64,000 nucleotides of DNA from an uncultured Clostridium sp. GTDB taxonomy: Bacteria > Bacillota > Clostridia > Lachnospirales > Lachnospiraceae. A model generated the notes under the pieces. That model did not search any database. It was not told the origin of the DNA and saw nothing but the letters and a program-made list of their open reading frames with translations. Location: the NCBI GenBank assembly GCA_945915475.1, contig CAMEFI010000006.1:42757-106756 (forward strand), in the 5' to 3' direction. A program made the position numbers and the translations under genes. Below, in pieces: positions 45,636 through 54,755 of this stretch (its first letter is position 1; the number at the start of each line of letters is the position of its first letter).

Positions 45636-46343
45636 TTACTTCTCATTATTCTCCTGTTCTGCCAGCCTTCTGCCTGCACACAAAGTATTGGCGCAGCCTG
45701 CACAACCATTCTCTCTCTCACAATCCGGTGTTGCATTTCCCATTTTCTTTGCCTTATTAATCCGTACTTTATTCTGAATCGCAACCAGACAGGCCAGTAC
45801 AAAAAATGCACCGGGTGCAAGAATCAGGATGGTCACCGGTTCATATCCAGCCGGCATAATCTGGAATCCAAAAATAGAACCATTTCCAAACAATTCACGG
45901 AATATACCAATAGATGTCAATCCAATCGTAAAGCCAAGTCCCATTCCTATTCCATCAAACATGGAAAGCCATACGTTATTCTTAGAAGCAAAACTCTCTG
46001 CCCGTCCAAGAATAATACAGTTTACAACAATCAGTGGAATATATATTCCCAAGCTGTCATATAACGATGGTACGAATCCCTGTAACAGGAACTGAACAAT
46101 TGTTACAAAAGACGCTACAATAACAATATAAGCCGGAATACGAACCTTGTCCGGAATCACTTTTCGTAGTGCCGATATCATCATATTACTCAAAATCAAA
46201 ATAACCGTTGTGGTAAGTCCCATTCCTATTCCATTGACTGCAGAAGTCGTAACTGCCATTGTGGGACACATTCCCAGCATCTGCACAAAGGTAGGATTCT
46301 CAGTAATAATACCACATTTTAAACGTTCTACTGTTTTACTCAT
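45636..46343 (-). CDS. rnfE: Rnf complex membrane subunit E
   Basis: This 235-residue membrane protein has the RnfE pattern: ENPTFVQMLGMCPTMAVTTS near the start, an LRKVIPDKVRIPAYIVIVAS segment and helices as in RnfA. It ends with a Cys-rich tail (CERENGCAGCANTLCAGRR) that is not usual in enteric RnfE but occurs in clostridial ones; its role is unknown. 11 bases downstream of rnfG. Confidence 0.96.
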   Translation of the reverse strand: MSKTVERLKCGIITENPTFVQMLGMCPTMAVTTSAVNGIGMGLTTTVILILSNMMISALRKVIPDKVRIPAYIVIVASFVTIVQFLLQGFVPSLYDSLGIYIPLIVVNCIILGRAESFASKNNVWLSMFDGIGMGLGFTIGLTSIGIFRELFGNGSIFGFQIMPAGYEPVTILILAPGAFFVLACLVAIQNKVRINKAKKMGNATPDCERENGCAGCANTLCAGRRLAEQENNEK

Positions 46344-46354
46344 CTTCCTACCTC

Positions 46355-46948
46355 CTACTGTAATGTACTGATATAATAAAGACCTGCATTGACACCATTA
46401 GTAACAGCATTTGTTGTGATAGTTGCACCGGATAATGCATCAATCTCATTATCCGCTTTCGCACCATTTTTTGTATAAACAATCTGTTCGACCTGCTTGC
46501 CCTCAAACTGTTTCTTAAATGAATCCTCTTTTGCTTTCATACCAAGACCAGCGGTCTCACCAATGGAAAGAAAGGAGATGCCATTTAATGTTCCATCCGA
46601 TTGTACACCCATAGCAAACTGAATATCGCCACCGTAGCCTTCATGGTCTGTCACAGTAAGTACATATCCCATCGGCTGCCCCGACTTATCTAACACTTTC
46701 ATTGCTTCGTTAATCGTTGCATCCAACCCTTTCTCCTGTAATTCTTTCTGTACCTTATCCGAATCCACTTTCACATCCTCAAAAGAATCTGCATCAGCAA
46801 ATACCGCCTTATATGCCTCTTCCTTTGCCCGTTGATTCTCCTTTGCAATCGGAGCTTTCGTTATCTCATATACAGCACCAAGTAAAATGCCTGCAATCAC
46901 CGTAATGAGCATCAAAGATATGGTATTTTTAATACTTTCACTACTCAT
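46355..46948 (-). CDS. rnfG: Rnf complex subunit G with covalently bound FMN
   Basis: RnfG carries a covalent FMN. The 197-residue protein has a single N-terminal membrane helix (about 9-28) and an FMN-binding domain with the flavinylation motif LSGATITTNAV (Thr after SGA), substrate of ApbE-type transferases. It overlaps the rnfD stop by 8 bases. An ApbE gene is 4 kb upstream in the same direction. Confidence 0.96.
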   Translation of the reverse strand: MSSESIKNTISLMLITVIAGILLGAVYEITKAPIAKENQRAKEEAYKAVFADADSFEDVKVDSDKVQKELQEKGLDATINEAMKVLDKSGQPMGYVLTVTDHEGYGGDIQFAMGVQSDGTLNGISFLSIGETAGLGMKAKEDSFKKQFEGKQVEQIVYTKNGAKADNEIDALSGATITTNAVTNGVNAGLYYISTLQ

Positions 46949-47885
46949 GCTTTACTGCCCCCTTTCCAAATGCCTTTGGAACCGTTACGCGTTCAATCAA
47001 TGGAACAAGCAGATTGCCAAGAATGATTGCATAGGAAACACCTTCCGCAGAGCCACCAAAAATACGGAACAAGAAGGTAAGCAAACCTAATAAAATACCA
47101 AAATATACCTTACCCATTGGCGTGATTGGCGATGTAACATAATCCGTTGCCATAAAAAATGCCCCAAGCATTAATCCTCCACCGAATAAATGTGCAAACA
47201 GAAAAGAAAAATCAAGTCCTCGTCCGGATGCTAAACCATAGATCAGAATAAAAATAGCAAAAGATCCAATATAAAATACCGGAATCCGATAATTGATAAT
47301 ACCTCGAACTAACAAATACACACCACCCAGTATCAGTGCTAATGCACATGTTTCACCAATGGTTCCCGGAGTTGTACCAAGAAACATTGCCTTCACATCC
47401 ACACTCTCTCCTGCCTTAAGATTGGCAAGTGGAGTTGCCATGGTTACCGCATCATATGTAAAGGTTGTCATTCGTCTGGTAAAGGAAATCAACAAAAAAC
47501 ATCTTGCTCCAAGAGCAGGATTCATAAAATTCTGACCAAGTCCCCCAAAGAGCTGTTTCACAACCACAATTGCAAAAAAGCTGCCGATAACCGGAAGCCA
47601 TAATGGTACATCCGACGGAAGATTCAATGCCAGCAAAAGACCGGTTAGTGCTGCAGACAAATCATTTACCGTAATCTTACGTCCTGTGAGTTTCTGAAAA
47701 CCAGCCTCAAAGATAACACAACATGTTACCGTGATTAAAATAATAATAAGTGCTCTTACTCCAAAATTATAGATTCCAAATAATGTTGCAGGCATTAAGG
47801 CAACCAATACCTGTCCCATAATATTTGTAGTGGTCTCTTTATCTCTTATATGTGGAGAAGAAGAAATCTTCATTGTCTGTTCCAA
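46941..47885 (-). CDS. rnfD: Rnf complex membrane subunit D with covalent FMN
   Basis: RnfD is a large membrane subunit. The ~314-residue protein has the RnfD/NqrB pattern: FMNPALGARCFLLISF, then YDAVTMATPLANLK with the Thr that is flavinylated in homologues. I favour a TTG start ending 47885 (MEQTMKISSSPH), 6 bases after GGAGGTG; a GTG at 47894 overlaps the Shine-Dalgarno. It lies between rnfC and rnfG. Confidence 0.95.
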   Translation of the reverse strand: MEQTMKISSSPHIRDKETTTNIMGQVLVALMPATLFGIYNFGVRALIIILITVTCCVIFEAGFQKLTGRKITVNDLSAALTGLLLALNLPSDVPLWLPVIGSFFAIVVVKQLFGGLGQNFMNPALGARCFLLISFTRRMTTFTYDAVTMATPLANLKAGESVDVKAMFLGTTPGTIGETCALALILGGVYLLVRGIINYRIPVFYIGSFAIFILIYGLASGRGLDFSFLFAHLFGGGLMLGAFFMATDYVTSPITPMGKVYFGILLGLLTFLFRIFGGSAEGVSYAIILGNLLVPLIERVTVPKAFGKGAVKHE

Positions 47886-47897
47886 ATCAGCCACCTC

Positions 47898-49220
47898 CTA
47901 TCGTTTCCTGTTTGCTAAGATCTGTTTACGGGTTCCGGCTATGATCTGGGTTAAATGTCGCTTAGCCGGACATACAAAGGAACAACATCCGCATTCACAA
48001 CATTCCATTCCATCATATTTGACAAAATTATCGTAATCGCCATGAAGCGCAAGACTGGCGAGCTTGTTCGGCATAACTCTTCCCGGACACACATCTACAC
48101 ACCTTCCACACCGAATACAATTGGATGGCTCCACTGCAGATACAATATCTTCTCGAAAGCATAGTAATGCCGAACTTCCCTTTACCAATGGTACATCTAA
48201 GGAGAACATCGCTTTCCCCATCATTGGTCCACCTGAAATAATTTTTCCCGGATCCTCAATATTAAAACCGCCAACAGCATCAATCAGTTCCTGGGCATTT
48301 GTTCCCAAACGGACTTTGAAATTAGCTGTCTTTTGTACAGCGTCTCCCGTAACTGTTACAATCCGTTCAAATAATGGCCGGCCTTCAATGATTGCATTAT
48401 AAATTGCAACAACCGTATCAATATTGTGCACAATACATCCCGCATCTGCCGGCAACATAGACGAATTAATCTGGCGTCCTGTATTTGCATAAATCAGCTG
48501 TCGTTCTGCTCCCTGCGGATATTTGGTCTTAACCGCCTTCACCGTAATATTGGACATATTCTTTGTCAAATCATTGAGTTTTGCAATTGCTTCCGGTTTA
48601 TTGTCCTCAATTGCAATGATACCTTTTGCTTTATCAAAAAGATTGATCACAATCTGTAAGCCTGTCACAATCTTTTCAGGCTCCTCCATCATTCTTCTAT
48701 AATCTGATGTCAGATAAGGTTCACACTCAGCACCATTCACAATAATGGTGTCAATTGCCTCTTCATTCTTCGGAGACAACTTTACATGTGTTGGAAATCC
48801 GGCGCCACCCATACCAACAATACCGGCTTCTTTAATAGCGTCTTTCACATCCTCGCGGTACATCTTGTCTAAGGGACGAATATTCTGTTTAAAATCTATC
48901 TCTTCAAACAATCCGTCATTTTCAATGACAATGGATTCAACCTTTGTCCCATTCACCGTAAGTCTTGGTTCGATCATCTTCACAATTCCAGATACACCAG
49001 AGTGAATATTAGCTGATACAAATCCCTGTGCTTCTGCAATCTTTTGTCCCACTAACACATGATCGCCTTTCTTGACAATTGGCTTTGCTAAGGCGCCAAT
49101 GTGCTGTGATAATGGATATACACAATCCCCTTTCGGCAAGTAGTCACAGATTGCCTTGTCTTTCGACAAATCCTTGCCATCATAAGGATGGATACCTCCT
49201 TTAAATGTTAATAAACCCAT
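47898..49220 (-). CDS. rnfC: Rnf complex subunit C, NADH/FMN-binding, 2x[4Fe-4S]
   Basis: RnfC is the NAD(H)-reducing peripheral subunit. The 440-residue protein has an N-terminal RnfC barrel (TFKGGIHPYDGKDLSKDKAI), NADH/FMN site GIVGMGGAGFPTHVKL, an SLBB domain and two ferredoxin motifs CIRCGRCVDVCPGR and CCECGCCSFVCPAK. It is the first gene of the rnf operon. The 119-base gap upstream contains a TATAAT but no good -35. Confidence 0.97.
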   Translation of the reverse strand: MGLLTFKGGIHPYDGKDLSKDKAICDYLPKGDCVYPLSQHIGALAKPIVKKGDHVLVGQKIAEAQGFVSANIHSGVSGIVKMIEPRLTVNGTKVESIVIENDGLFEEIDFKQNIRPLDKMYREDVKDAIKEAGIVGMGGAGFPTHVKLSPKNEEAIDTIIVNGAECEPYLTSDYRRMMEEPEKIVTGLQIVINLFDKAKGIIAIEDNKPEAIAKLNDLTKNMSNITVKAVKTKYPQGAERQLIYANTGRQINSSMLPADAGCIVHNIDTVVAIYNAIIEGRPLFERIVTVTGDAVQKTANFKVRLGTNAQELIDAVGGFNIEDPGKIISGGPMMGKAMFSLDVPLVKGSSALLCFREDIVSAVEPSNCIRCGRCVDVCPGRVMPNKLASLALHGDYDNFVKYDGMECCECGCCSFVCPAKRHLTQIIAGTRKQILANRKR

Positions 49221-49339
49221 ATACGTTACCTCTCTTTTTTCAGGTTATTTTCCTTACACTCAAAAAGAAAAGTCAATTTGAGAACTCTTATCAATTATAC
49301 AACCAATATTACTTTTTTACTAGTTTGTTTTTTATTTTG

Positions 49340-49831
49340 TTACAGAAAAGAGTGGAGACGTTCCACTAAGATGTTGCTCAGAAATCCAATAAAAATACCT
49401 GTTACAAGACTAGTCACACAAAGAACCGGAAAATAATATAAAATATGCGCATTATCCATCATAAACCATGCCACAATGATCTGTCCGAAGTTATGTGCAA
49501 CCGCCCCTGCCATGCTTACACCTAAAATGGAGCAGGCCGGAATCCTTCGAACAATGCTCATGACAAGAATACAGGCAAGACCGCCTGCAAAGCTATAAAT
49601 GATTCCGGACACACCAGAAAAAAGAAAACCAGTTAGCACAACCCTCGCTGTCATAAACACAAAGGCTCTCCCTGTTCCATATTCATATAAAAATAACATG
49701 GTCACAATGTTGGCAAGTCCAATCTTTACTCCAGGCACTGCAACCACAACCGGTAATAACGTCTCAAGATAAGATAATACCAGTGCAACCGCCAAAAAAA
49801 GTCCAAATTGTGTAATGTGTTTCGTTCGCAT
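49340..49831 (-). CDS. Gx transporter family (HepS1-like) membrane protein
   Basis: This ~163-residue polytopic membrane protein belongs to the Gx-transporter/'heptaprenyl diphosphate synthase component I' (ECF-S-like) family: LEAVLPVVV-like beginning (SYLETLLPVVVAVPGVKIGL), then ANIVTMLFLYEYGTGRAFVF and a VLTGFLFSGVSGIIYSFAGG segment. It is most likely a substrate-binding membrane component; the substrate is unknown. The start is the ATG ending 49831 (MRTKHIT) with GCAGGA before it. It follows the NusG-II protein gene by 13 bases. Confidence 0.82.
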   Translation of the reverse strand: MRTKHITQFGLFLAVALVLSYLETLLPVVVAVPGVKIGLANIVTMLFLYEYGTGRAFVFMTARVVLTGFLFSGVSGIIYSFAGGLACILVMSIVRRIPACSILGVSMAGAVAHNFGQIIVAWFMMDNAHILYYFPVLCVTSLVTGIFIGFLSNILVERLHSFL

Positions 49832-49844
49832 ATTTTTCCTGCCT

Positions 49845-50225
49845 TTAGTTATCAATATCTTTATCCTCATGACTTATCACTTCCACATAAACAGCATGCG
49901 GAAGACAAATGATAATTTCGCCATTTTTTGAAATTGCTTTATGCCGGACACATATCTGGTCTCTGCAATTGGCTTCTTTCATATATATTTCACCATTTTG
50001 GATCACAAGTTCGTTATAATTGTCATTATCACCTGTAATGGGAATGACCTGATCCTCTCCTAAATAATATTGTGTTACTGTACCATTTACTGTCACGAAA
50101 ACCCGGTCGCCTGTTTCCTGTTGTCTGATACATAATAACAGAATAAGAGATATACATAATCCCATTACAAGAATAATAATATCTCCTATCTTAAGTGTGA
50201 ATTTATGGTTACTTTTTAAGTTCAT
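49845..50225 (-). CDS. NusG domain II-containing membrane-anchored protein
   Basis: This 126-residue protein has an N-terminal transmembrane helix (about 12-33) and a small beta-rich domain of the NusG-II type with conserved Cys and His: EANCRDQICVRHKAIS and IICLPHAVYVEV. Such proteins commonly lie next to ApbE/Gx-transporter genes; the function is unknown. Starts at the ATG ending 50225, overlapping the apbE 3' end by 17 bases. Confidence 0.85.
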   Translation of the reverse strand: MNLKSNHKFTLKIGDIIILVMGLCISLILLLCIRQQETGDRVFVTVNGTVTQYYLGEDQVIPITGDNDNYNELVIQNGEIYMKEANCRDQICVRHKAISKNGEIIICLPHAVYVEVISHEDKDIDN

Positions 50226-51282
50226 ACGCATCATCCTGAATTCGGAATTTTTTCTTAATTCCTTCTGTGACGTAGACTTTCTTATCAGATGTGACAAAAA
50301 TCGCCTCTACGCCCTGTTCCCTGGCATATGCCATACCATCCTTAAGTCCCTTGACGAAACATGCCGTTGACAATGCATCTGAGAGAAATCCGTCCTTACT
50401 GATAACAGAAACCGATATCAAGCCATTATCCACAGGATATCCGGTGGACGGATCAAAGATATGATGATAACGCTTGCCATCCTTTTCAAAATATTTCTCA
50501 TAATCACCGGATGTTGAAATAATATTGCCGCCATCCACATCTAATACTCCAAAAGCTTCCCCATCTTTTCCTCGTGGATTCTGAATCCCAACATGCCATT
50601 CTTTGCCATTCCCTTTGTCACCATATACAACAACCGTTCCACCAATAGATATGACTGCTCCTGACACAGAACTTTGTGTTAATAGCTGATATACTTTATC
50701 ACCGGCAATTCCCTTTCCGGCTGCGCCAAAATCAATTGCCATGTTCTCTTCATGAAACACAATTCCACCATCCTGCAACTCTATACATATAGGATCACAA
50801 TGCTGCAGTGTCTGTTGAATGGCTTCATCGTCCGGTACCTCTGTATTGCCATCTTCAATTCCCCATAATTCAGAGATCGGGCGGATACAGGGAGAAAAAG
50901 CGCCATTGCTGCTCTCATATAAATCCATCTCTTTCTGAAGATATTCTACAATATCCGGAGAAAGGGGATAGAACCCTTCAAGTGCATAATTCTTATTACA
51001 TAACGATACTTCCGAATCAGGAATTCTTACAGACACCTGATTTTCAAACTCCTGCAAACAATCATCAATCTGCTCACTCACATCATAAAGTGTTGTCTCA
51101 GACTCCCCAAACAGTGTCTTTTTCACTGCCGTTCCCATAGCCTGACCAGCATATGTTTTTGATGTTATATCAGAGTGTAATGTTTTCTGATTCTTCACAC
51201 CAACATATACAATTACTGCCAGGCAGGCAATTACAAACAAGCCAATCCACACCTGACGATATTTCATATATAGTCTTCTCAT
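50209..51282 (-). CDS. apbE: ApbE family FMN transferase (flavinyltransferase)
   Basis: ApbE attaches FMN from FAD to Ser/Thr of target proteins such as RnfG and RnfD. The 357-residue protein has an N-terminal hydrophobic segment with a possible lipobox (VIAC at about 17-20), then the ApbE domain: MAIDFGAAGKGIAGDKVYQL, SIGGTVVVYG, GIQNPRG, and RYHHIFDPSTGYPVDNGLIS with metal-site Asp in DALSTACFV. It lies 12 bases downstream of fabZ. It is probably exported and membrane-anchored. Confidence 0.95.
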   Translation of the reverse strand: MRRLYMKYRQVWIGLFVIACLAVIVYVGVKNQKTLHSDITSKTYAGQAMGTAVKKTLFGESETTLYDVSEQIDDCLQEFENQVSVRIPDSEVSLCNKNYALEGFYPLSPDIVEYLQKEMDLYESSNGAFSPCIRPISELWGIEDGNTEVPDDEAIQQTLQHCDPICIELQDGGIVFHEENMAIDFGAAGKGIAGDKVYQLLTQSSVSGAVISIGGTVVVYGDKGNGKEWHVGIQNPRGKDGEAFGVLDVDGGNIISTSGDYEKYFEKDGKRYHHIFDPSTGYPVDNGLISVSVISKDGFLSDALSTACFVKGLKDGMAYAREQGVEAIFVTSDKKVYVTEGIKKKFRIQDDAYELKK

Positions 51283-51294
51283 TGTATAATCCTT

Positions 51295-51720
51295 CTATCC
51301 GATCATGAAGGAAATCTCCGCCTTACAGGCCACCTTACCATTTACAGAAGCTTTTACGGCACCGATTCCTAACGGGCCTTTGGTTTTAATGATCTCACAC
51401 TCTAAATCCAAACGATCACCAGGTACCACTTTCTGTTTGAATTTTGCCTGATTCACTCCTGCAAAATAAGCAGTCTTCCCCTTATTCTCCTCTAATGAAA
51501 GAACTGCAACTGCTCCAAGCTGAGCCAATGCCTCTAGTTGTAATACTCCCGGCATAACCGGTTCCTGCGGAAAATGTCCTGCAAAGTAAGGCTCGTTATA
51601 GGATATATTCTTGTAGCCCTTAATAGACTGTCCCGGTATCATCTCAGTCACTCTGTCAATCAGAAGAAATGGCTGTCTATGGGGAATAATCTCCATAATC
51701 TGTTTAATATCTAATTCCAT
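51295..51720 (-). CDS. fabZ: 3-hydroxyacyl-ACP dehydratase FabZ
   Basis: FabZ dehydrates 3-hydroxyacyl-ACP in fatty-acid synthesis. The 141-residue hot-dog fold enzyme begins DIKQIMEIIPHRQPFLLIDR and has the catalytic helix with His in YFAGHFPQEPVMPGVLQLEA and the Glu/Asp in LEALAQ. It lies 51 bases after fabF. It is complete. Confidence 0.97.
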   Translation of the reverse strand: MELDIKQIMEIIPHRQPFLLIDRVTEMIPGQSIKGYKNISYNEPYFAGHFPQEPVMPGVLQLEALAQLGAVAVLSLEENKGKTAYFAGVNQAKFKQKVVPGDRLDLECEIIKTKGPLGIGAVKASVNGKVACKAEISFMIG

Positions 51721-51771
51721 TATTGTAACCTCCCATCGTCTACTTGTAAATAGGTGTTTATAAGATTTGCA

Positions 51772-53013
51772 TTACTCTGTATATTTTTTTACCACTAAAG
51801 TCGCATTATGTCCACCAAATCCAAGTGAATTCGTCATACAGACATTTACATCTGTGGAAATGCCGGCATCTTTCACATAATTCAAAGAAAATTCCTCCGG
51901 ATCCTCTACCTCACGTAAACCAACATTCTCATGAATATAGTTATCTTCAATGGATTTTACACAGGTAATGAATTCTATTCCCCCTGCTGCTCCAAGCAAA
52001 TGTCCAATCATGGATTTCGTGGAACTGATATATACATCATTCTGAGCTTCCTGCATTGCAATCTTAATGGCACGTGTCTCAAACAAATCATTGTGATGTG
52101 TTGAAGTTCCATGGGCATTGATATAATCCACTTCAGAAGGCTCAATGCCCGCATCTTTCATGGCAAATATCATGGCGTTAGCTGCTCCCATTCCATCTTC
52201 TGCCGGGGAAGTGATATGATAGGCATCAGAAGTTGCACCATAACCAACTAATTCTGCTAATATATGAGCACCTCTAGCCTTTGCATGCTCTAATTCCTCT
52301 AATACAACAATACCTGCGCCCTCACCTAAAACAAATCCGGCACGATCTTTATCAAAAGGAATGGATGCCCTGGAGCAATCCTCTGTTGTGTTAAGTGCCG
52401 TAAGAGCTGCAAATCCGCCAACTCCAATCGGTGTCACACATGCCTCTGTTCCTCCCGCAATCATAACATCAGCATCGCCATACTGTATCGTACGCATAGC
52501 CTCTCCAATATTGTGTGTTCCGGTGGCACAGGCTGTCACCACATTGATTGACTTGCCCTTCAGTCCAAAGTAAATGGATACATTACCACAGGCCATATTA
52601 GAAATCATGGATGGCACCAATAATGGTTCGATCCGGTTAGGTCCCTTCTCCTCTAAACGCTTCATATTGCGTTCAACTGCCTGCAAACTACCGGTTCCAG
52701 ATCCAACTGCAGTACCAACACGGAACGGATCTTCCTTCTCCATATCGAGTCCTGCCTGCTCAATTGCCTCCTTTGCAGCAACAACAGCATACTGCGAGAA
52801 TAATTCCATACGCTTTGCAGTCTTCGGATCCATATAATCCTTTGCGTTAAATCCCTTTACCTCTGCTGCGACCTTTGCCTTAAACTCTGACGCATCAAAC
52901 TTTGTAATGGGAGCAATACCTACTTTACTTTCCTTTACTCCCTTCCAAAACTCTTCTACATTCAATCCAATTGGGGTAATCGCCCCCATACCTGTTACAA
53001 CTACTCGTCTCAT
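51772..53013 (-). CDS. fabF: 3-oxoacyl-ACP synthase II FabF
   Basis: FabF elongates acyl-ACP with malonyl-ACP. The 413-residue thiolase-fold enzyme begins RRVVVTGMGAITPIGLNVEE, has catalytic Cys in VVTACATGTHNIGEAMRT, the first His in YINAHGTSTHHNDLFE and the second His in SMIGHLLGAAGGIEF. It follows fabG by 11 bases. Confidence 0.98.
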   Translation of the reverse strand: MRRVVVTGMGAITPIGLNVEEFWKGVKESKVGIAPITKFDASEFKAKVAAEVKGFNAKDYMDPKTAKRMELFSQYAVVAAKEAIEQAGLDMEKEDPFRVGTAVGSGTGSLQAVERNMKRLEEKGPNRIEPLLVPSMISNMACGNVSIYFGLKGKSINVVTACATGTHNIGEAMRTIQYGDADVMIAGGTEACVTPIGVGGFAALTALNTTEDCSRASIPFDKDRAGFVLGEGAGIVVLEELEHAKARGAHILAELVGYGATSDAYHITSPAEDGMGAANAMIFAMKDAGIEPSEVDYINAHGTSTHHNDLFETRAIKIAMQEAQNDVYISSTKSMIGHLLGAAGGIEFITCVKSIEDNYIHENVGLREVEDPEEFSLNYVKDAGISTDVNVCMTNSLGFGGHNATLVVKKYTE

Positions 53014-53024
53014 GTCAATCTCCT

Positions 53025-53765
53025 TTATATACTCATTCCACCATCAATGGCAATTACCTGTCCGGTTATGTATGAAGCCTTGTCAGACGAAAGAAATGCC
53101 ACCGTTTCTGCAATATCCTTTACATCCCCTAAACGTTTCAACACAATTTGATCCTCAATCTGTTTCTTTGCATCCTCCGGAATCGCATCCGTCATCTCTG
53201 TCACAATGAATCCCGGTGCAATTGCATTCACGGTAATTCCTCTAGAACCTAATTCCTTTGCAACAGATTTTGTAATACCAATAACACCCGCCTTTGAAGC
53301 TGCATAGTTTACCTGTCCTGCATTTCCGTGCATTCCGACAACACTGGAAAGATTAATAATTCTTCCACCTCTTTGTTTTAACATCTGTCTGGAAATATGC
53401 TTAATGCAGTTAAATGTTCCCTTTAAATTAATATCTAACACTGCATCATAATCTTCCTCAGACATCTTCATCAAAAGACCATCTTTGGTAATTCCGGCAT
53501 TATTAACTAAAATGTTCACTGCACCGAATTCCTTAATGATATCCTTCATCATGGTTTCTACCGCACCATAATCCGATACATTACAACCATATGCTTTTGC
53601 AATTCCTCCCTGGGCGGTAATCTCAGCCACAACCTCTTCTGCCCTGTCCTTACTTCCGTTATAGTTCACGATTACAGTGGCTCCGTAAGATGCCAATGTA
53701 AGTGCAATACTCTTTCCGATTCCACGGCTTGCACCTGTCACTAATGCAATCTTCCCTGTTAACAT
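53025..53765 (-). CDS. fabG: 3-oxoacyl-ACP reductase FabG
   Basis: This 246-residue short-chain dehydrogenase has the NADP(H) motif [14 protein letters not shown] (N-terminus), the [15 protein letters not shown] motif and the catalytic Ser-Tyr-Lys ([28 protein letters not shown]). It reduces 3-oxoacyl-ACP. It lies 14 bases downstream of fabD. Confidence 0.97.
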   Translation of the reverse strand: MLTGKIALVTGASRGIGKSIALTLASYGATVIVNYNGSKDRAEEVVAEITAQGGIAKAYGCNVSDYGAVETMMKDIIKEFGAVNILVNNAGITKDGLLMKMSEEDYDAVLDINLKGTFNCIKHISRQMLKQRGGRIINLSSVVGMHGNAGQVNYAASKAGVIGITKSVAKELGSRGITVNAIAPGFIVTEMTDAIPEDAKKQIEDQIVLKRLGDVKDIAETVAFLSSDKASYITGQVIAIDGGMSI

Positions 53766-53779
53766 AAACGCCTCACTTT

Positions 53780-54703
53780 CTATCCAAGTAATGTCTTTAC
53801 CTTTTCTAAATCTGCATACTTGTCTACATTTACAATAGTTACTTCTTTATTAATCTTCTTCACAAAAGAAGACAAGGTCTTACCCGGTCCAATTTCAATA
53901 AAGGTATCCACATCATCAGCCAGCATCGCTTCCACACACTGAATCCATTTTACTGAATTTGATACCTGCTTTGCAAGCAAGTCTTTTACTTCACCGGCAT
54001 CTGATACAAAATCACCTGTCACATTTGTCACATAAGGAATGGCAATATCATGAATGGTAACCTGCTCTAATTCCTTCGCAAGCTTCTCTCCCGCACCCTT
54101 TAACATTGGTGAATGGAACGGACCACTGACATTTAACGGAATACAACGCTTAGCGCCTGCTTCCTTCAACAGCTCACAAGCCTTCTCAACAGCTGTTTTT
54201 TCACCGGAAATCGCAATCTGTCCCGGACAGTTGTAATTGGCAATTCCCACAATACCATCCACCTGCTCTAATACTTCTAAAATCTTATCTGCATCCATAG
54301 CAATAATGGCTGCCATACCACCTTCGCCTGCCGGTACTTCATCCTGCATATAAATACCACGTTTTCTGACTACCTTTGCACAGTCTTCAAAATCCATAAC
54401 ACCGGATGCCACCAATGCTGAATACTCTCCTAAAGACAAGCCGCCTGTTACATCCGGCTTGATACCAAGATCCAATACGGCCTGCATCATAGCAACTTCC
54501 GTTGTCAGCATAGCAATCTGTGTATACTCCGTAATATTGATATCTGTATTTTCTTCAAAACACAGCGATTCAATATCAAGGCCTACCGCAGCAGAAGCCT
54601 GCTTATAGATTGTCTTACTTTTCTCATTATTGTCATAGAACTCCTTACCCATTCCCACATATTGAGCTCCCTGACCTGGGAACATAAATGCAATTTTTCC
54701 CAT
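53780..54703 (-). CDS. fabD: Malonyl-CoA:ACP transacylase FabD
   Basis: FabD loads malonyl onto ACP. The 307-residue protein starts [20 protein letters not shown], has the nucleophilic Ser in [15 protein letters not shown], and the His in [11 protein letters not shown]. It lies 52 bases after fabH. No acpP is encoded in the gap. Confidence 0.97.
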   Translation of the reverse strand: MGKIAFMFPGQGAQYVGMGKEFYDNNEKSKTIYKQASAAVGLDIESLCFEENTDINITEYTQIAMLTTEVAMMQAVLDLGIKPDVTGGLSLGEYSALVASGVMDFEDCAKVVRKRGIYMQDEVPAGEGGMAAIIAMDADKILEVLEQVDGIVGIANYNCPGQIAISGEKTAVEKACELLKEAGAKRCIPLNVSGPFHSPMLKGAGEKLAKELEQVTIHDIAIPYVTNVTGDFVSDAGEVKDLLAKQVSNSVKWIQCVEAMLADDVDTFIEIGPGKTLSSFVKKINKEVTIVNVDKYADLEKVKTLLG

Positions 54704-54755
54704 TATTCCATCCTCCTTATTGACTAACTCCCTTTTTGCTGCTTACATTTTTATT

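Noticed and set aside
49221..49339. Rex (redox) operator or clear promoter upstream of rnfC
   Set aside because: I found TATAAT and a CTCAAA/TTTGAG repeat, but no TTGTTAAN4TTAACAA-like site and no good -35.
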